Source of the DNA: Planctomycetaceae bacterium
Lineage (GTDB): Bacteria > Planctomycetota > Phycisphaerae > Phycisphaerales > UBA1924
Direction of reading: 5' to 3'
NCBI GenBank assembly: GCA_021294835.1
Contig: JAJTDF010000011.1
Location: 1 to 64,000 of the forward strand
Length of the DNA: 64,000 nucleotides
The first letter of the stretch is position 1. Every line of letters begins with the position of its first letter. The translations under genes and the position numbers were made by a program. Under the pieces are notes generated by a model, which made no database searches, was not told where the DNA came from, and saw only the letters and a program-made list of their open reading frames with translations. Shown piece by piece: positions 25,585-33,345 of this stretch.

Positions 25585-26571
25585 ATGCGCAAGGACATCA
25601 CGTACAACAACATCATCGATTCGGACGAGGCGCGGGTGGCGCAGGCGGCGGCGGACGCCGGTGCGAACCTGCCGGCGGACCAGATCGACGCCAGGCGGTT
25701 CTACATCACGCAGCACTTTCACAAGTACACCCGCGAGAACCACGAGGTGTGGCGCGACCTGTTCACGCGGCGGTGGGCGGTGCTGGAGGAGCAGGTCTCG
25801 CAGACGTTCATCGACGGGCTGAAGATCCTGCGGCTGTCGCCGGAGCGGATTCCGCTGCTGGTGGACACGACGCTGAGCCAGGACTGCACGATCACCGGGG
25901 GCGTGGTGCTGCCCAAGGGCACACGGCTGGAGGGGATCAACCGGTACCTGGGCGAGGTCTCGGACTGGGCGAGTTACGGCGTGCCGGGGTATCTGCCGGC
26001 CAAGAGCTTCTTTGCGTGCCTGGCGGCGCGGCAGTTCCCCACCACGGTGCTGATCCGGCCTCGCGAGGTGATGGACTATCTGCCCGAGCCGGACATCTTC
26101 CACGATGTGTTCGGGCATGTGCCGCTGCACGCCAGCCGGGTGTTTGCGGACTTCCTGCAGACCTACGGGCGGGCGGCGCTGCTGTGCGAGGACCCGATCC
26201 ACATCGAGCGGCTGGGGCGGCTGTTCTGGTTCACGGTGGAGTTCGGGCTGATCAAGGAGGAGGGACGGGTGAAGGTGTACGGCTCTGGGCTGGTCTCCAG
26301 CCATGGTGAGGCGGCCTACTCGCTCACCGGGGCGTGGGAGAAGAAGCCTGATGGCCCGGAGAGCGCCAAGCCGTGCAGCGAGCGGCCGGTGCCGGAGTGG
26401 CGGCCGTTTGACATGGAGCGGGTGTGCAACACGCCGTTTGATATTGACCATTACCAGCCGATTTATTACGTGCTGGAGAGCTTTGAGCAGTTGCGCGACG
26501 CGATGAACGAGTACGCCGAGCAGGTGATCGGCTCGGCAGCGCTGAGCCGCGTGACGGTGGGCGCGCACTGA
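25585..26571 (+). CDS. phhA: Phenylalanine 4-monooxygenase (biopterin-dependent)
   Basis: The 328-residue protein is an iron- and tetrahydrobiopterin-dependent aromatic amino acid hydroxylase that converts Phe to Tyr. The iron ligands are both His in FHDVFGHVP and the Glu in FWFTVEFGL. Additional conserved segments are RPREVMDYLPEPD, KVYGSGLVSSHGE and QPIYYVLESFEQL. Length fits bacterial enzymes (about 260-300) with a short N-terminal extension. A GGAG sequence precedes the ATG by 7 nt. No pterin dehydratase (phhB) is adjacent; tetrahydropterin could come from the same pool that feeds QueE. Confidence 0.95.
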   Translation: MRKDITYNNIIDSDEARVAQAAADAGANLPADQIDARRFYITQHFHKYTRENHEVWRDLFTRRWAVLEEQVSQTFIDGLKILRLSPERIPLLVDTTLSQDCTITGGVVLPKGTRLEGINRYLGEVSDWASYGVPGYLPAKSFFACLAARQFPTTVLIRPREVMDYLPEPDIFHDVFGHVPLHASRVFADFLQTYGRAALLCEDPIHIERLGRLFWFTVEFGLIKEEGRVKVYGSGLVSSHGEAAYSLTGAWEKKPDGPESAKPCSERPVPEWRPFDMERVCNTPFDIDHYQPIYYVLESFEQLRDAMNEYAEQVIGSAALSRVTVGAH

Positions 26572-26616
26572 GAGCCTGCGACAGGACGTGGGTTGATGTG
26601 AGCGGGGAGCCCGGGA

Positions 26617-27420
26617 TTGCTGTGCCCGAACTGCCAGTATGACCGCAGGAGCCTGGCGGCCGGTGCGCCGTGCCCGGAGTGCAACGCGGCGGCGCCGGAG
26701 CCGACGGTGTATCACGGCTTGCCGGAGGGGCGGCTGGCGTGGTTGCGGCGGGTGCTGCTGTGGACGGGGGCGAGTCTGGGGGCGATGCAGGCGCTCGCCG
26801 TGGTGTCGGTGGTGTGGGCGGCGCAGCGACCGATGAGCAGTGACTGGCTGAGTGATGTGCTGCCGCTGCTGTGGCTGGGGGCGGTGGCGGCGGCGTTGCC
26901 GGCGTGTGTGCTGCTGGGGTGGCTTCGGCTGGCGCGGGCGAATGGGCGGGCGGTGCGGTGCCGCTGGGGGGCGGTGTTGCTGGGGCCGGTGGCGGCGATC
27001 ACGCTGCTGGAGGTGGCCAGGGATGTGCATCCGTCGATGCGGGATGTGCTGTGGCCGGTGCTTCGGGCGGTGCGGCAGGTGCGGTGGGTGGACATGCCGG
27101 CGGTGCTGATGGGCGTGGGCGGGCTGGCGGGGTTGGCGTGGCACGCGGCCAGGGCGGTGGAGGCGGCGGGCCGGCCGGAGGGCGGAGCAGGAGCGGCGAA
27201 GTGGGAACGGATCGGTGAGCGGGTGCGCAGGGCGGTGGTGGCGAACCTGGTGATCGGGCTGGTGGTGGGCGTGCTGTTCTTTGTGATCACGCTGGACCTG
27301 CAGGAGGATGGGGTGCGGCTGGCATCGCTGCTGATTCTGTCGCTGTCATTCGGGGTGCTGGGCGCGGCGGGGGTGCTGGGGTGGAGGGCGGTGAGGGGGG
27401 TGAAGGGGGAAAACGCGTGA
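26617..27420 (+). CDS. Membrane protein with N-terminal zinc ribbon (paralogue 1)
   Basis: The 267-residue protein starts at a TTG with a GGGGAG box upstream. The first 20 residues hold a CPNCQYDRRSL...CPECNA zinc ribbon (two CxxC pairs), and the rest contains about six hydrophobic helices. The next gene has the same layout and overlaps it by 4 bp (GTGA), so the two arose by duplication and are probably co-translated. Similar short zinc-ribbon membrane proteins of unknown function are typical of Phycisphaerae. The alternative in-frame ATG upstream is immediately stopped, which leaves the TTG. Confidence 0.75.
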   Translation: MLCPNCQYDRRSLAAGAPCPECNAAAPEPTVYHGLPEGRLAWLRRVLLWTGASLGAMQALAVVSVVWAAQRPMSSDWLSDVLPLLWLGAVAAALPACVLLGWLRLARANGRAVRCRWGAVLLGPVAAITLLEVARDVHPSMRDVLWPVLRAVRQVRWVDMPAVLMGVGGLAGLAWHAARAVEAAGRPEGGAGAAKWERIGERVRRAVVANLVIGLVVGVLFFVITLDLQEDGVRLASLLILSLSFGVLGAAGVLGWRAVRGVKGENA

Positions 27421-28172
27421 CGGACGGATCGGCGAGCGGTGCGAGGTTGTGTCCGCGCTGCGGGTATGACCGGACGGGGCTGGTGGCGGGGGCGGTGTGC
27501 CCGGAGTGCAACGCACCGCCGCCGGGGCGTACGCCGTATCCCTCCATGCCTCCCGATCGATTGGACTCCATCTCGTTCCGCCTGGGTCTGCTGGTGACGG
27601 CCGTGCCGCTGACTCTGGTCGCGGTCGTGCTGGCCATGACTCATGTCGTGACAACGACCCAAGCGGATCTCTCATGCGCGATGGCCGTGTTGTTCTTCGG
27701 GCCGCCGGGATTGCTCGGCTGTGGGCTGCTGGTCGCCGCGATGGCCCTGCCCGACGACCGCGGTCAGCCACGGCGCGACTGGGTGGCGGTCGGCCTGCTG
27801 ATGGCGGCAGTGATGATCGTGGCGGCTGAGTGGTTCGCACTCCCACGCGGGACCAGCAAGCTCATCAGCGACCTGATTACAGGAGTCCTGCTGCTTTTGT
27901 GCACCGTCGCGGCAGGAAGGCTCGCCGAGCATGCGACGCGGCCAAGGCGGGTGATTGGACAGTTGCCTCCCCCCAAGAAGCGGCCGGTGTGGAGTTGGCT
28001 CATCCTCGCCGTGGTGCTCCTCAGTGGGGCGCAGGTTGCGGTCGGGGCCACACCCTCTGTGCTCCTCCTGGTCGGCCCGCCGACACTGCTGGCGTGCGGG
28101 GTGTGCATGGCCCTTTCGTGCTGGCGGTCGGTGGTCTCGATCCGTGTGGTCCTTGACGAACTCGGCCGCTGA
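27417..28172 (+). CDS. Membrane protein with N-terminal zinc ribbon (paralogue 2)
   Basis: The 251-residue protein begins with GTG overlapping the stop of the upstream paralogue (GTGA at 27417-27420). It has LCPRCGYDRTGLVAG, then CPECNAPPP, the same CxxC ribbon as paralogue 1, and then about six hydrophobic helices. Outside the ribbon the two share little sequence. Function unknown; the ribbon may bind zinc or a partner at the cytoplasmic face of the membrane. Confidence 0.75.
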   Translation: MTDGSASGARLCPRCGYDRTGLVAGAVCPECNAPPPGRTPYPSMPPDRLDSISFRLGLLVTAVPLTLVAVVLAMTHVVTTTQADLSCAMAVLFFGPPGLLGCGLLVAAMALPDDRGQPRRDWVAVGLLMAAVMIVAAEWFALPRGTSKLISDLITGVLLLLCTVAAGRLAEHATRPRRVIGQLPPPKKRPVWSWLILAVVLLSGAQVAVGATPSVLLLVGPPTLLACGVCMALSCWRSVVSIRVVLDELGR

Positions 28173-28191
28173 CCAGTCGAGAGTCAGAACC

Positions 28192-28902
28192 TCAGGCCCG
28201 CACCAACCCCGCCGGCACTTCCAGCACCGGTCCGGGCGTGCCCCGCTCGGGGACGACAAAGACGCGGTCGCCGCGGCCCAGTTCCACACGACGGGCACCG
28301 GTGAAGCGGCCGAAGGGGGGCAGCACCAGGCAGCCGGCCGAACGCAGCCAGAAGCACGCAGCGCGGGCGCCGGGGCCGGCACGCTCGCCGAGCACCACGG
28401 CCGGGTGCAGGTGGCCGCAGAGTGTGGGGCCGGGCGCCTCGCCATCAGCGGGCGGGTGGTGGCGGAGGGTCAGGCCGTGCTCGGTTATGCCCTCGGGGAC
28501 GATGGTCAGCCGCCAACTCTCGGGCAGGTCGCCGCTGCGGGCGTCGTGGTTGCCGACGACCAGCCAGGGGCTGGCGTTGCGGGCGTGCAGGCGGGCGGCC
28601 AGGTCGGCGAAGGCCGCGACCACGCCGGGGTGCTTGGCACGCTCGGCGTGCACCAGGTCGCCGAGGATCAGCAGGCGGGTGGCGTCGGTCTGTTCCACCA
28701 AGGTCAGCAATGCGGCGCAGTCGGCTCTGGCGGCGTGCACCGCGGTGTCCTCACGCAGGGGCAGGCCCCCGGCGGCCAGCGCCGCGGCCTTGCCCAGGTG
28801 CACGTCGGCGACCATGACGGTCCGCTGGGCGGGCCACCACACCGCCCGCTGGGGCAGCAGTTCCAGCCGCTGGCCGCCGAGCGTCAGTTCAACGCGTGGC
28901 AC
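28192..28902 (-). CDS. pdeM: PdeM-like metallophosphoesterase
   Basis: The 236-residue protein has a complete calcineurin-like metal-binding set: DVHLGK, GDLVH, GNHD and GHLHP. It matches the COG1407/PdeM family, a predicted ICC-like phosphoesterase usually encoded beside the Lhr helicase and a DNA ligase in the LhpDEH repair system. Here neither partner is adjacent; instead it starts (GTG 28902) inside the last 14 bp of mutM, so the two are translationally linked. The role is presumably DNA end or phosphodiester processing. The name rests on motifs and size only. Confidence 0.8.
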   Translation of the reverse strand: MPRVELTLGGQRLELLPQRAVWWPAQRTVMVADVHLGKAAALAAGGLPLREDTAVHAARADCAALLTLVEQTDATRLLILGDLVHAERAKHPGVVAAFADLAARLHARNASPWLVVGNHDARSGDLPESWRLTIVPEGITEHGLTLRHHPPADGEAPGPTLCGHLHPAVVLGERAGPGARAACFWLRSAGCLVLPPFGRFTGARRVELGRGDRVFVVPERGTPGPVLEVPAGLVRA

Positions 28903-29818
28903 GGGACGGCTCCTTGCGGGGGCCCCGCCGGGGCTGGCAGGCGGGGCAGAAGACGGTGGTGCGCTGGCTGAGGACGATTGATTGCAGCGTGGTGTTGCAG
29001 CGGTAGCAGGGCCGGCCGCCCCGGCCGTAGACCTCGTGGTTGTCGCTGTAGCGGCCGGGCTCGCCGTCGCCGTTGACAAAGTCGCGCAGGGTGCTGCCGC
29101 CGGCGGCGACGGCCTGGGCGAGCACGCCTCGGATGGCCTCGGCCAGGGTGGCCACCTCGGCCGGGCGGAGCGAGCGGCCGGGGCGAAGCGGGTGGATGGC
29201 GGAGCGGAAGAGGGCCTCGTCGGCGTAGATGTTGCCGACACCGGCGAGCACGGCCTGATCGAGCAGGGCCGCCTTGATGGCCCGCTTGGTGTGCCCGAGG
29301 TTGGCGGCCAGGGCCTCGGCGGTGATGTGCAGGGCATCGGGGCCGAGGTGGGCATCCCAATGGGCGAGCATGTCGGGGGCTGAGGCCCAGGGCTTGAGGT
29401 TGCCGAAGCGGCGGGGGTCGCGGAAGACCAGGAGCGGGCGGGGGGCCGCGGCAGATGCAGCGGGGGCGGGGGTCGCGTTGGGTTCAGCAACGGCCCACAC
29501 CGCGTGGGTGTGCTTGACGGCGAGGACCTGCTCGGGCGGCTGGGTGGTGATGAACCACTGGCCGGTCATGCCCAGGTGCACCTCCAGGGCGCGGTCGTCA
29601 TGGGTGATGGCGGCCATGTGCTTGCCCCGGCGGAGCAGGCGGGCGATGACGCCCCGGTGCAGCAGAGCCTCGGGCGGGACGGCCTGCGCGTCGGACCCGA
29701 AGCGGCCGGCGGGTTCGAGGATGTCGGCCCGGCCGAGGTGCAGCAGGTGGACGGCGCGGCCCACCACATGGGGGGCGAGCGTGCGGACCACGGCATCGAC
29801 TTCGGGCAACTCGGGCAC
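28889..29818 (-). CDS. mutM: Formamidopyrimidine-DNA glycosylase
   Basis: The 309-residue bifunctional glycosylase/AP lyase removes 8-oxoguanine and ring-opened purines. The GTG start gives (M)PELPEVDAVVRTL, with the catalytic N-terminal Pro and Glu. A beta-hairpin RRGKHMAAI carries the conserved Lys, and GVGNIYADEALFRS and the C-terminal zinc finger (CYRC...TTVFCPAC) are intact, including the Arg before TTVFCP. A short Ala/Pro-rich insert follows the VWAVAEP segment. It overlaps pdeM by 14 bp and lies 13 bp downstream of the S1/P1 nuclease gene. Confidence 0.94.
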   Translation of the reverse strand: MPELPEVDAVVRTLAPHVVGRAVHLLHLGRADILEPAGRFGSDAQAVPPEALLHRGVIARLLRRGKHMAAITHDDRALEVHLGMTGQWFITTQPPEQVLAVKHTHAVWAVAEPNATPAPAASAAAPRPLLVFRDPRRFGNLKPWASAPDMLAHWDAHLGPDALHITAEALAANLGHTKRAIKAALLDQAVLAGVGNIYADEALFRSAIHPLRPGRSLRPAEVATLAEAIRGVLAQAVAAGGSTLRDFVNGDGEPGRYSDNHEVYGRGGRPCYRCNTTLQSIVLSQRTTVFCPACQPRRGPRKEPSRATR

Positions 29819-29831
29819 CGGAGGGGGCTCG

Positions 29832-30938
29832 TCAGCGGGGCGATGGGTTGGCGGGTGGGGTGACCGTGGCGGGGGCGGAGGCAGGAGCCGGCGCAGCGCT
29901 GGGGGCCTCAGCGGGGTTGAAGCCGTCGTACTTGATGAAGTCGGCGAGGTCCTGCGGGCTCGGCTCGCTGGCGGCCCAGGCGGCGTTGTACATCGCAGCC
30001 AGCATGGCGGCGCCGTCGTGCAGCCGCTCGGTGATAAAGGTCTTCCCGGCATCCTGGGTCAGCTCGCCCTTTTTCTCCATGGCGTACAGCGGCTCGACCT
30101 TCTCGAACGAGGCCTTGACGTAGCCGAGCACGTCGTTCCACGGGTCACGACCGGCGGTGCGGGCGTAGGTCTGGCCGGGCTTGAGGACGTGGTAGTTGAG
30201 TTTGTGGTGGGCGATCACGCCGCCGTCGATGTAGGCGTGGAAGGTCTTGGCGGTGGTGTAGCCGCCGGGGTTGTCGCCCACCCAGCCGTTGAAGTGCCTG
30301 GTGGTGTGCAGGGGCTGGGCACCGTCGCCGACGTAGTGCGAGAGCACGCCCATGGTGGCCATGATGTTGGCACGGGCCATCTGCAACTGGGCAGCGCGGG
30401 CGGGTTCGTTGAGCTTCTCGAGGATGCGGTAGGTCTTGAACTGCGAGGTGAGGATGGCCTGGTGCTCGCAGATGGCGTGGAGCAGGAAGCCGGCCCACTC
30501 CTGCTGGCCCATCGGGTCAAGCTTGGCGTTGTAGGGCTTGGACTTGCCATCAAGGCCGGCGGGGTGCTCGTGCCGACCGATGGCCATGTCGCGGACGTAT
30601 CGGTAACGCAGGGGCGACATGGTGTCGATGGTCAGGCCGAGGGGCTCGAGGTCTTCGATGTCGATGAAGTGGTTGCCATAGGTGGCGTTGCTGATGTAGG
30701 GGTTGCGAAGACCCCGCCAGCGGTCGGGCTCGGCGGCCTGCCAGGCGATGGCGTCGCGGACGGCGGTCTCGCGCAAGAAGGCGGGGGCGGAGGCGTCGAG
30801 CCCGTCCAGGGCCAGCCAGGTGATCATGCGGTGGCCGGGGGCATCCCACGCGAGGGCGGGGGAAGGGGCGGGCCAGAGACCGAGGGCCAGGCCGGCGAAG
30901 GCCAGCCCGCCGGCGAGCAGGGTGCGGAGTGATGGCAT
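29832..30938 (-). CDS. Secreted S1/P1-type zinc nuclease
   Basis: The 368-residue protein has a 30-residue signal peptide ending ALA, leaving Trp31 as the mature N-terminus, as in S1/P1 nucleases where that Trp coordinates zinc. WDAPGHRMITWLAL is the first helix (the His binds zinc). YGNHFIDIEDL and the active-site HYVGDGAQPLHTTRHF carry the remaining ligands (H, D, H). These enzymes cleave single-stranded DNA and RNA outside the cytoplasm, probably for nutrient scavenging. The C-terminus is Pro/Ala-rich. TACGGT 5 nt before the ATG makes this a leaderless start; longer in-frame extensions upstream are antisense to gatB. Confidence 0.85.
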   Translation of the reverse strand: MPSLRTLLAGGLAFAGLALGLWPAPSPALAWDAPGHRMITWLALDGLDASAPAFLRETAVRDAIAWQAAEPDRWRGLRNPYISNATYGNHFIDIEDLEPLGLTIDTMSPLRYRYVRDMAIGRHEHPAGLDGKSKPYNAKLDPMGQQEWAGFLLHAICEHQAILTSQFKTYRILEKLNEPARAAQLQMARANIMATMGVLSHYVGDGAQPLHTTRHFNGWVGDNPGGYTTAKTFHAYIDGGVIAHHKLNYHVLKPGQTYARTAGRDPWNDVLGYVKASFEKVEPLYAMEKKGELTQDAGKTFITERLHDGAAMLAAMYNAAWAASEPSPQDLADFIKYDGFNPAEAPSAAPAPASAPATVTPPANPSPR

Positions 30939-30943
30939 GCCAA

Positions 30944-30949
30944 ACCGTA
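30944..30949 (-). promoter_or_regulatory. Candidate -10 (TACGGT) for the S1/P1 nuclease, leaderless type
   Basis: TACGGT on the minus strand, 5 nt from ATG 30938. Together with the gatB hexamer (30971-30976) it forms a compact divergent promoter only 27 bp across. Confidence 0.55.
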
Positions 30950-30970
30950 TCGCCCCCGCCGGGGGCCGAG

Positions 30971-30976
30971 TACCCT
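30971..30976 (+). promoter_or_regulatory. Candidate -10 (TACCCT) for gatB
   Basis: TACCCT ends 13 nt before the gatB ATG at 30990, the longest gap among the candidates; the leader would be about 6 nt. Confidence 0.5.
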
Positions 30977-30989
30977 TGCGGCACCAACC

Positions 30990-32636
30990 ATGTCTCACCC
31001 CGCCCAGGCCGCTCCCGCCATCACCCATGTGCAGCTCAAAGTCGGGCTGGAGATCCACGTGGAACTGGCGACCGCCACCAAGATGTTCTCGCGGGCGCCC
31101 AATCTGGCGGCGGCCCGGCTGGTGAACGACCAGGCGGCGCCGAACACGCTGATTGACCCGGTGGTGCTGGGGCTGCCGGGAGCGTTGCCGGTGCTCAACC
31201 GCGAGGCGGTGGGCAAGTCCATCGCTGTTGGGCTGGCGCTGGGGTGCTCGATCGCCACCACCACCCGGTGGGACCGCAAGAGCTACTTCTACCCGGACAT
31301 GCCCAAGAACTACCAGATCTCGCAGTTTGATCTGCCGCTGTGCTTTGACGGCGCGGTGGACCTGCCGCCGGCGGACGCCCAGGGCCGGCCGGACTTTGCC
31401 GCCCCGCGGACCGGGTGGCGGCGGATCGGGATCATCCGCGCCCACCTTGAGGAGGACGCGGGCAAACTGCTGCACGAACTGCCGGGCGGATTCGCGGCCG
31501 ACTACTCCATCGTGGACCTCAACCGGGCGGGGACGCCGCTGCTGGAGATCGTGACCCAGCCGGACTTTGACTCGGCGGATCAGGTGGTGCTGTTCTGCCA
31601 GATGCTGCGGGATGTGTGCCGCGGTTTGGGGGCTTCTGAAGGGGTGCTTCAGAAGGGGCACATGCGGTTTGAGCCGAACATCAACTGCATCTTGACGCTG
31701 GCGGACGGGCGGCGGGTGGTGACGCCGGTGGTGGAGGTGAAGAACCTCAACAGCTTCAAGGCGGTGCGGGGGGCGATTGAGTTTGAACTGGCCGACCAGC
31801 CCAAGCGCTGGCTGGCGACGGGGCGGGAAATGGCCCGCGGGGCCAAGAGCACGCGCGGGTGGGACGACGTTGCGGGCGTGACGGTGCCCCAGCGCGAGAA
31901 GGAGGAGGCGGCGGACTACCGCTACTTCCCCGACCCGGATCTGCTGCCGGTGCCGATTGAGCGGGGGTGGGTGGAAGCCATCCGCTCGTCGATGCCGGAC
32001 CTGCCGCTTGAGCGGCTGCGGCTGTTTACGGCGGAGCTGGGGCTTTCGGCGGCCGACGCGCACGCGCTGGTGGATGAGCCGGCGGTGGCGGGGATGTTTC
32101 AGGCAGCGGTGGACCTGGCGACCACCGAGGGCACGCACGCGGACCTGACGCCGGTGCCGGGGCCCGCGGCGGCCAAGGCGGCGGCGAACCTGCTGCTGCA
32201 GTCGGCGGCCAGGCGGGCCAACGAGGCGACGGCGGCATCAGCGGGGCACCGCATTGTGCTGGCCAGCGATCTGGGCTTTTCGGCGCGGCAGTTGGCGGTG
32301 CTGGTGCTGCTTCGCGAGCACGGGCGGATCTCATCGCAGAGCGCTGATGAACTGCTGGGGCTGCTGTGCGAGCCTGAGCGGCGGGAGGCGGACCCGGCGG
32401 CGCTGGCGGCGGAGCGGAAGTTGCTGATTCTGCGTGATGACGCGGCGATTGACCGCTGGTGCGACGCGGCGATTGCGCAGAACCCGCAGCCGGCGGCGGA
32501 TGTTCGCGCGGGGAAGGATGCGGCGATCGGGCGGCTGGTGGGGGCGGCGATGAAGTGCGCCACCGCGGAGGGGGCGCAGGGGGACGCGAAGCTGGTTCGC
32601 GAGCGGCTGCTGGGCAAACTGAGGGGTGGCGGATGA
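30990..32636 (+). CDS. gatB: Aspartyl/glutamyl-tRNA amidotransferase subunit B
   Basis: The 548-residue subunit activates mischarged Glu-tRNA-Gln or Asp-tRNA-Asn with ATP so that GatA-supplied ammonia can amidate it. GLEIHVELATATKMFSRAPN and PVLNREAV open the protein; RKSYFYPDMPKNYQISQFDLPLC, VDLNRAGTPLLEIVT and RFEPNINC are the central GatB blocks. The C-terminal Yqey domain is present but Ala-rich. Its stop overlaps the start of the next lipoprotein gene (ATGA). Confidence 0.95.
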   Translation: MSHPAQAAPAITHVQLKVGLEIHVELATATKMFSRAPNLAAARLVNDQAAPNTLIDPVVLGLPGALPVLNREAVGKSIAVGLALGCSIATTTRWDRKSYFYPDMPKNYQISQFDLPLCFDGAVDLPPADAQGRPDFAAPRTGWRRIGIIRAHLEEDAGKLLHELPGGFAADYSIVDLNRAGTPLLEIVTQPDFDSADQVVLFCQMLRDVCRGLGASEGVLQKGHMRFEPNINCILTLADGRRVVTPVVEVKNLNSFKAVRGAIEFELADQPKRWLATGREMARGAKSTRGWDDVAGVTVPQREKEEAADYRYFPDPDLLPVPIERGWVEAIRSSMPDLPLERLRLFTAELGLSAADAHALVDEPAVAGMFQAAVDLATTEGTHADLTPVPGPAAAKAAANLLLQSAARRANEATAASAGHRIVLASDLGFSARQLAVLVLLREHGRISSQSADELLGLLCEPERREADPAALAAERKLLILRDDAAIDRWCDAAIAQNPQPAADVRAGKDAAIGRLVGAAMKCATAEGAQGDAKLVRERLLGKLRGGG

Positions 32637-33286
32637 ACACGGCGATGCGGCACAGTGGATGGCGGCGGGTGGCGATGGGTGCGGGCGCGGCCGCGGTGTC
32701 GCTGCTGGGAGGGTGTGGGCCGAGCGTGTGGGAGGCGAACTACCGCCCTGCGGATGAGGTGCGGGTGGGGGCGGGGCCGGCGGTGACCCCGCTGGCGGAG
32801 GGGGCGGCGGTGGAGATCCGCGAGGTGCCGTGGGCGCGGATTGATGCGTCGATGAAGCGGATTGAGGAGCGGCTGGCGGCCAGCGCCGTGCATGTTTCGG
32901 AGTGGACCGCCGAGCAGCGGGGGGAACTCAAGGGCGAGTTGCTCTCGGGCCTGCAGACCAGCGAGCCGGCGGGTGCGGTGAGCGTTCTGGGGCGGTCGTC
33001 GTTCCGGTCGACGGATCCGGTCAGCCCGGATGATGCGGACCTGGCGAAGTATGCCCGACGGCTGGGGGCCAACCGGGTGGTGTGGGCCAAGGCGTACACC
33101 GGCAAGGCCGACCGCATCGTTCGCGAGAGCGTGACGACCAACTCGGTGGGGTGGTGGGACACGTACTCGCGGCCGTACCCCGATCGGCGGTGGGAGAACT
33201 TCTCGACCACCAGCACCGTACCGGTCCGCATCGCGGCCGATGAGTACGCGTGGCTGGCGTTTTTTCTGCACGTGCACGCCCGCTGA
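32633..33286 (+). CDS. Hypothetical lipoprotein between gatB and gatA
   Basis: The 217-residue protein has a hydrophobic signal ending in a lipobox LLGGC followed by GPSVW, so it should be membrane anchored. The mature part has a conserved-looking RIDASMKRIEERLAA helix and an AKYARRLGANRVVWAKAY segment; I do not recognise the family. Translation is coupled to gatB (4-bp ATGA overlap), and gatA starts 59 bp after it. The placement inside a gat operon is unexpected and may simply reflect gene order in this clade. Confidence 0.75.
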   Translation: MNTAMRHSGWRRVAMGAGAAAVSLLGGCGPSVWEANYRPADEVRVGAGPAVTPLAEGAAVEIREVPWARIDASMKRIEERLAASAVHVSEWTAEQRGELKGELLSGLQTSEPAGAVSVLGRSSFRSTDPVSPDDADLAKYARRLGANRVVWAKAYTGKADRIVRESVTTNSVGWWDTYSRPYPDRRWENFSTTSTVPVRIAADEYAWLAFFLHVHAR

Positions 33287-33345
33287 ACCCGAGACAAGCC
33301 AGCCCGCCCAGCCACGCACCACCGACACCGCCACCCGACCAAGCC

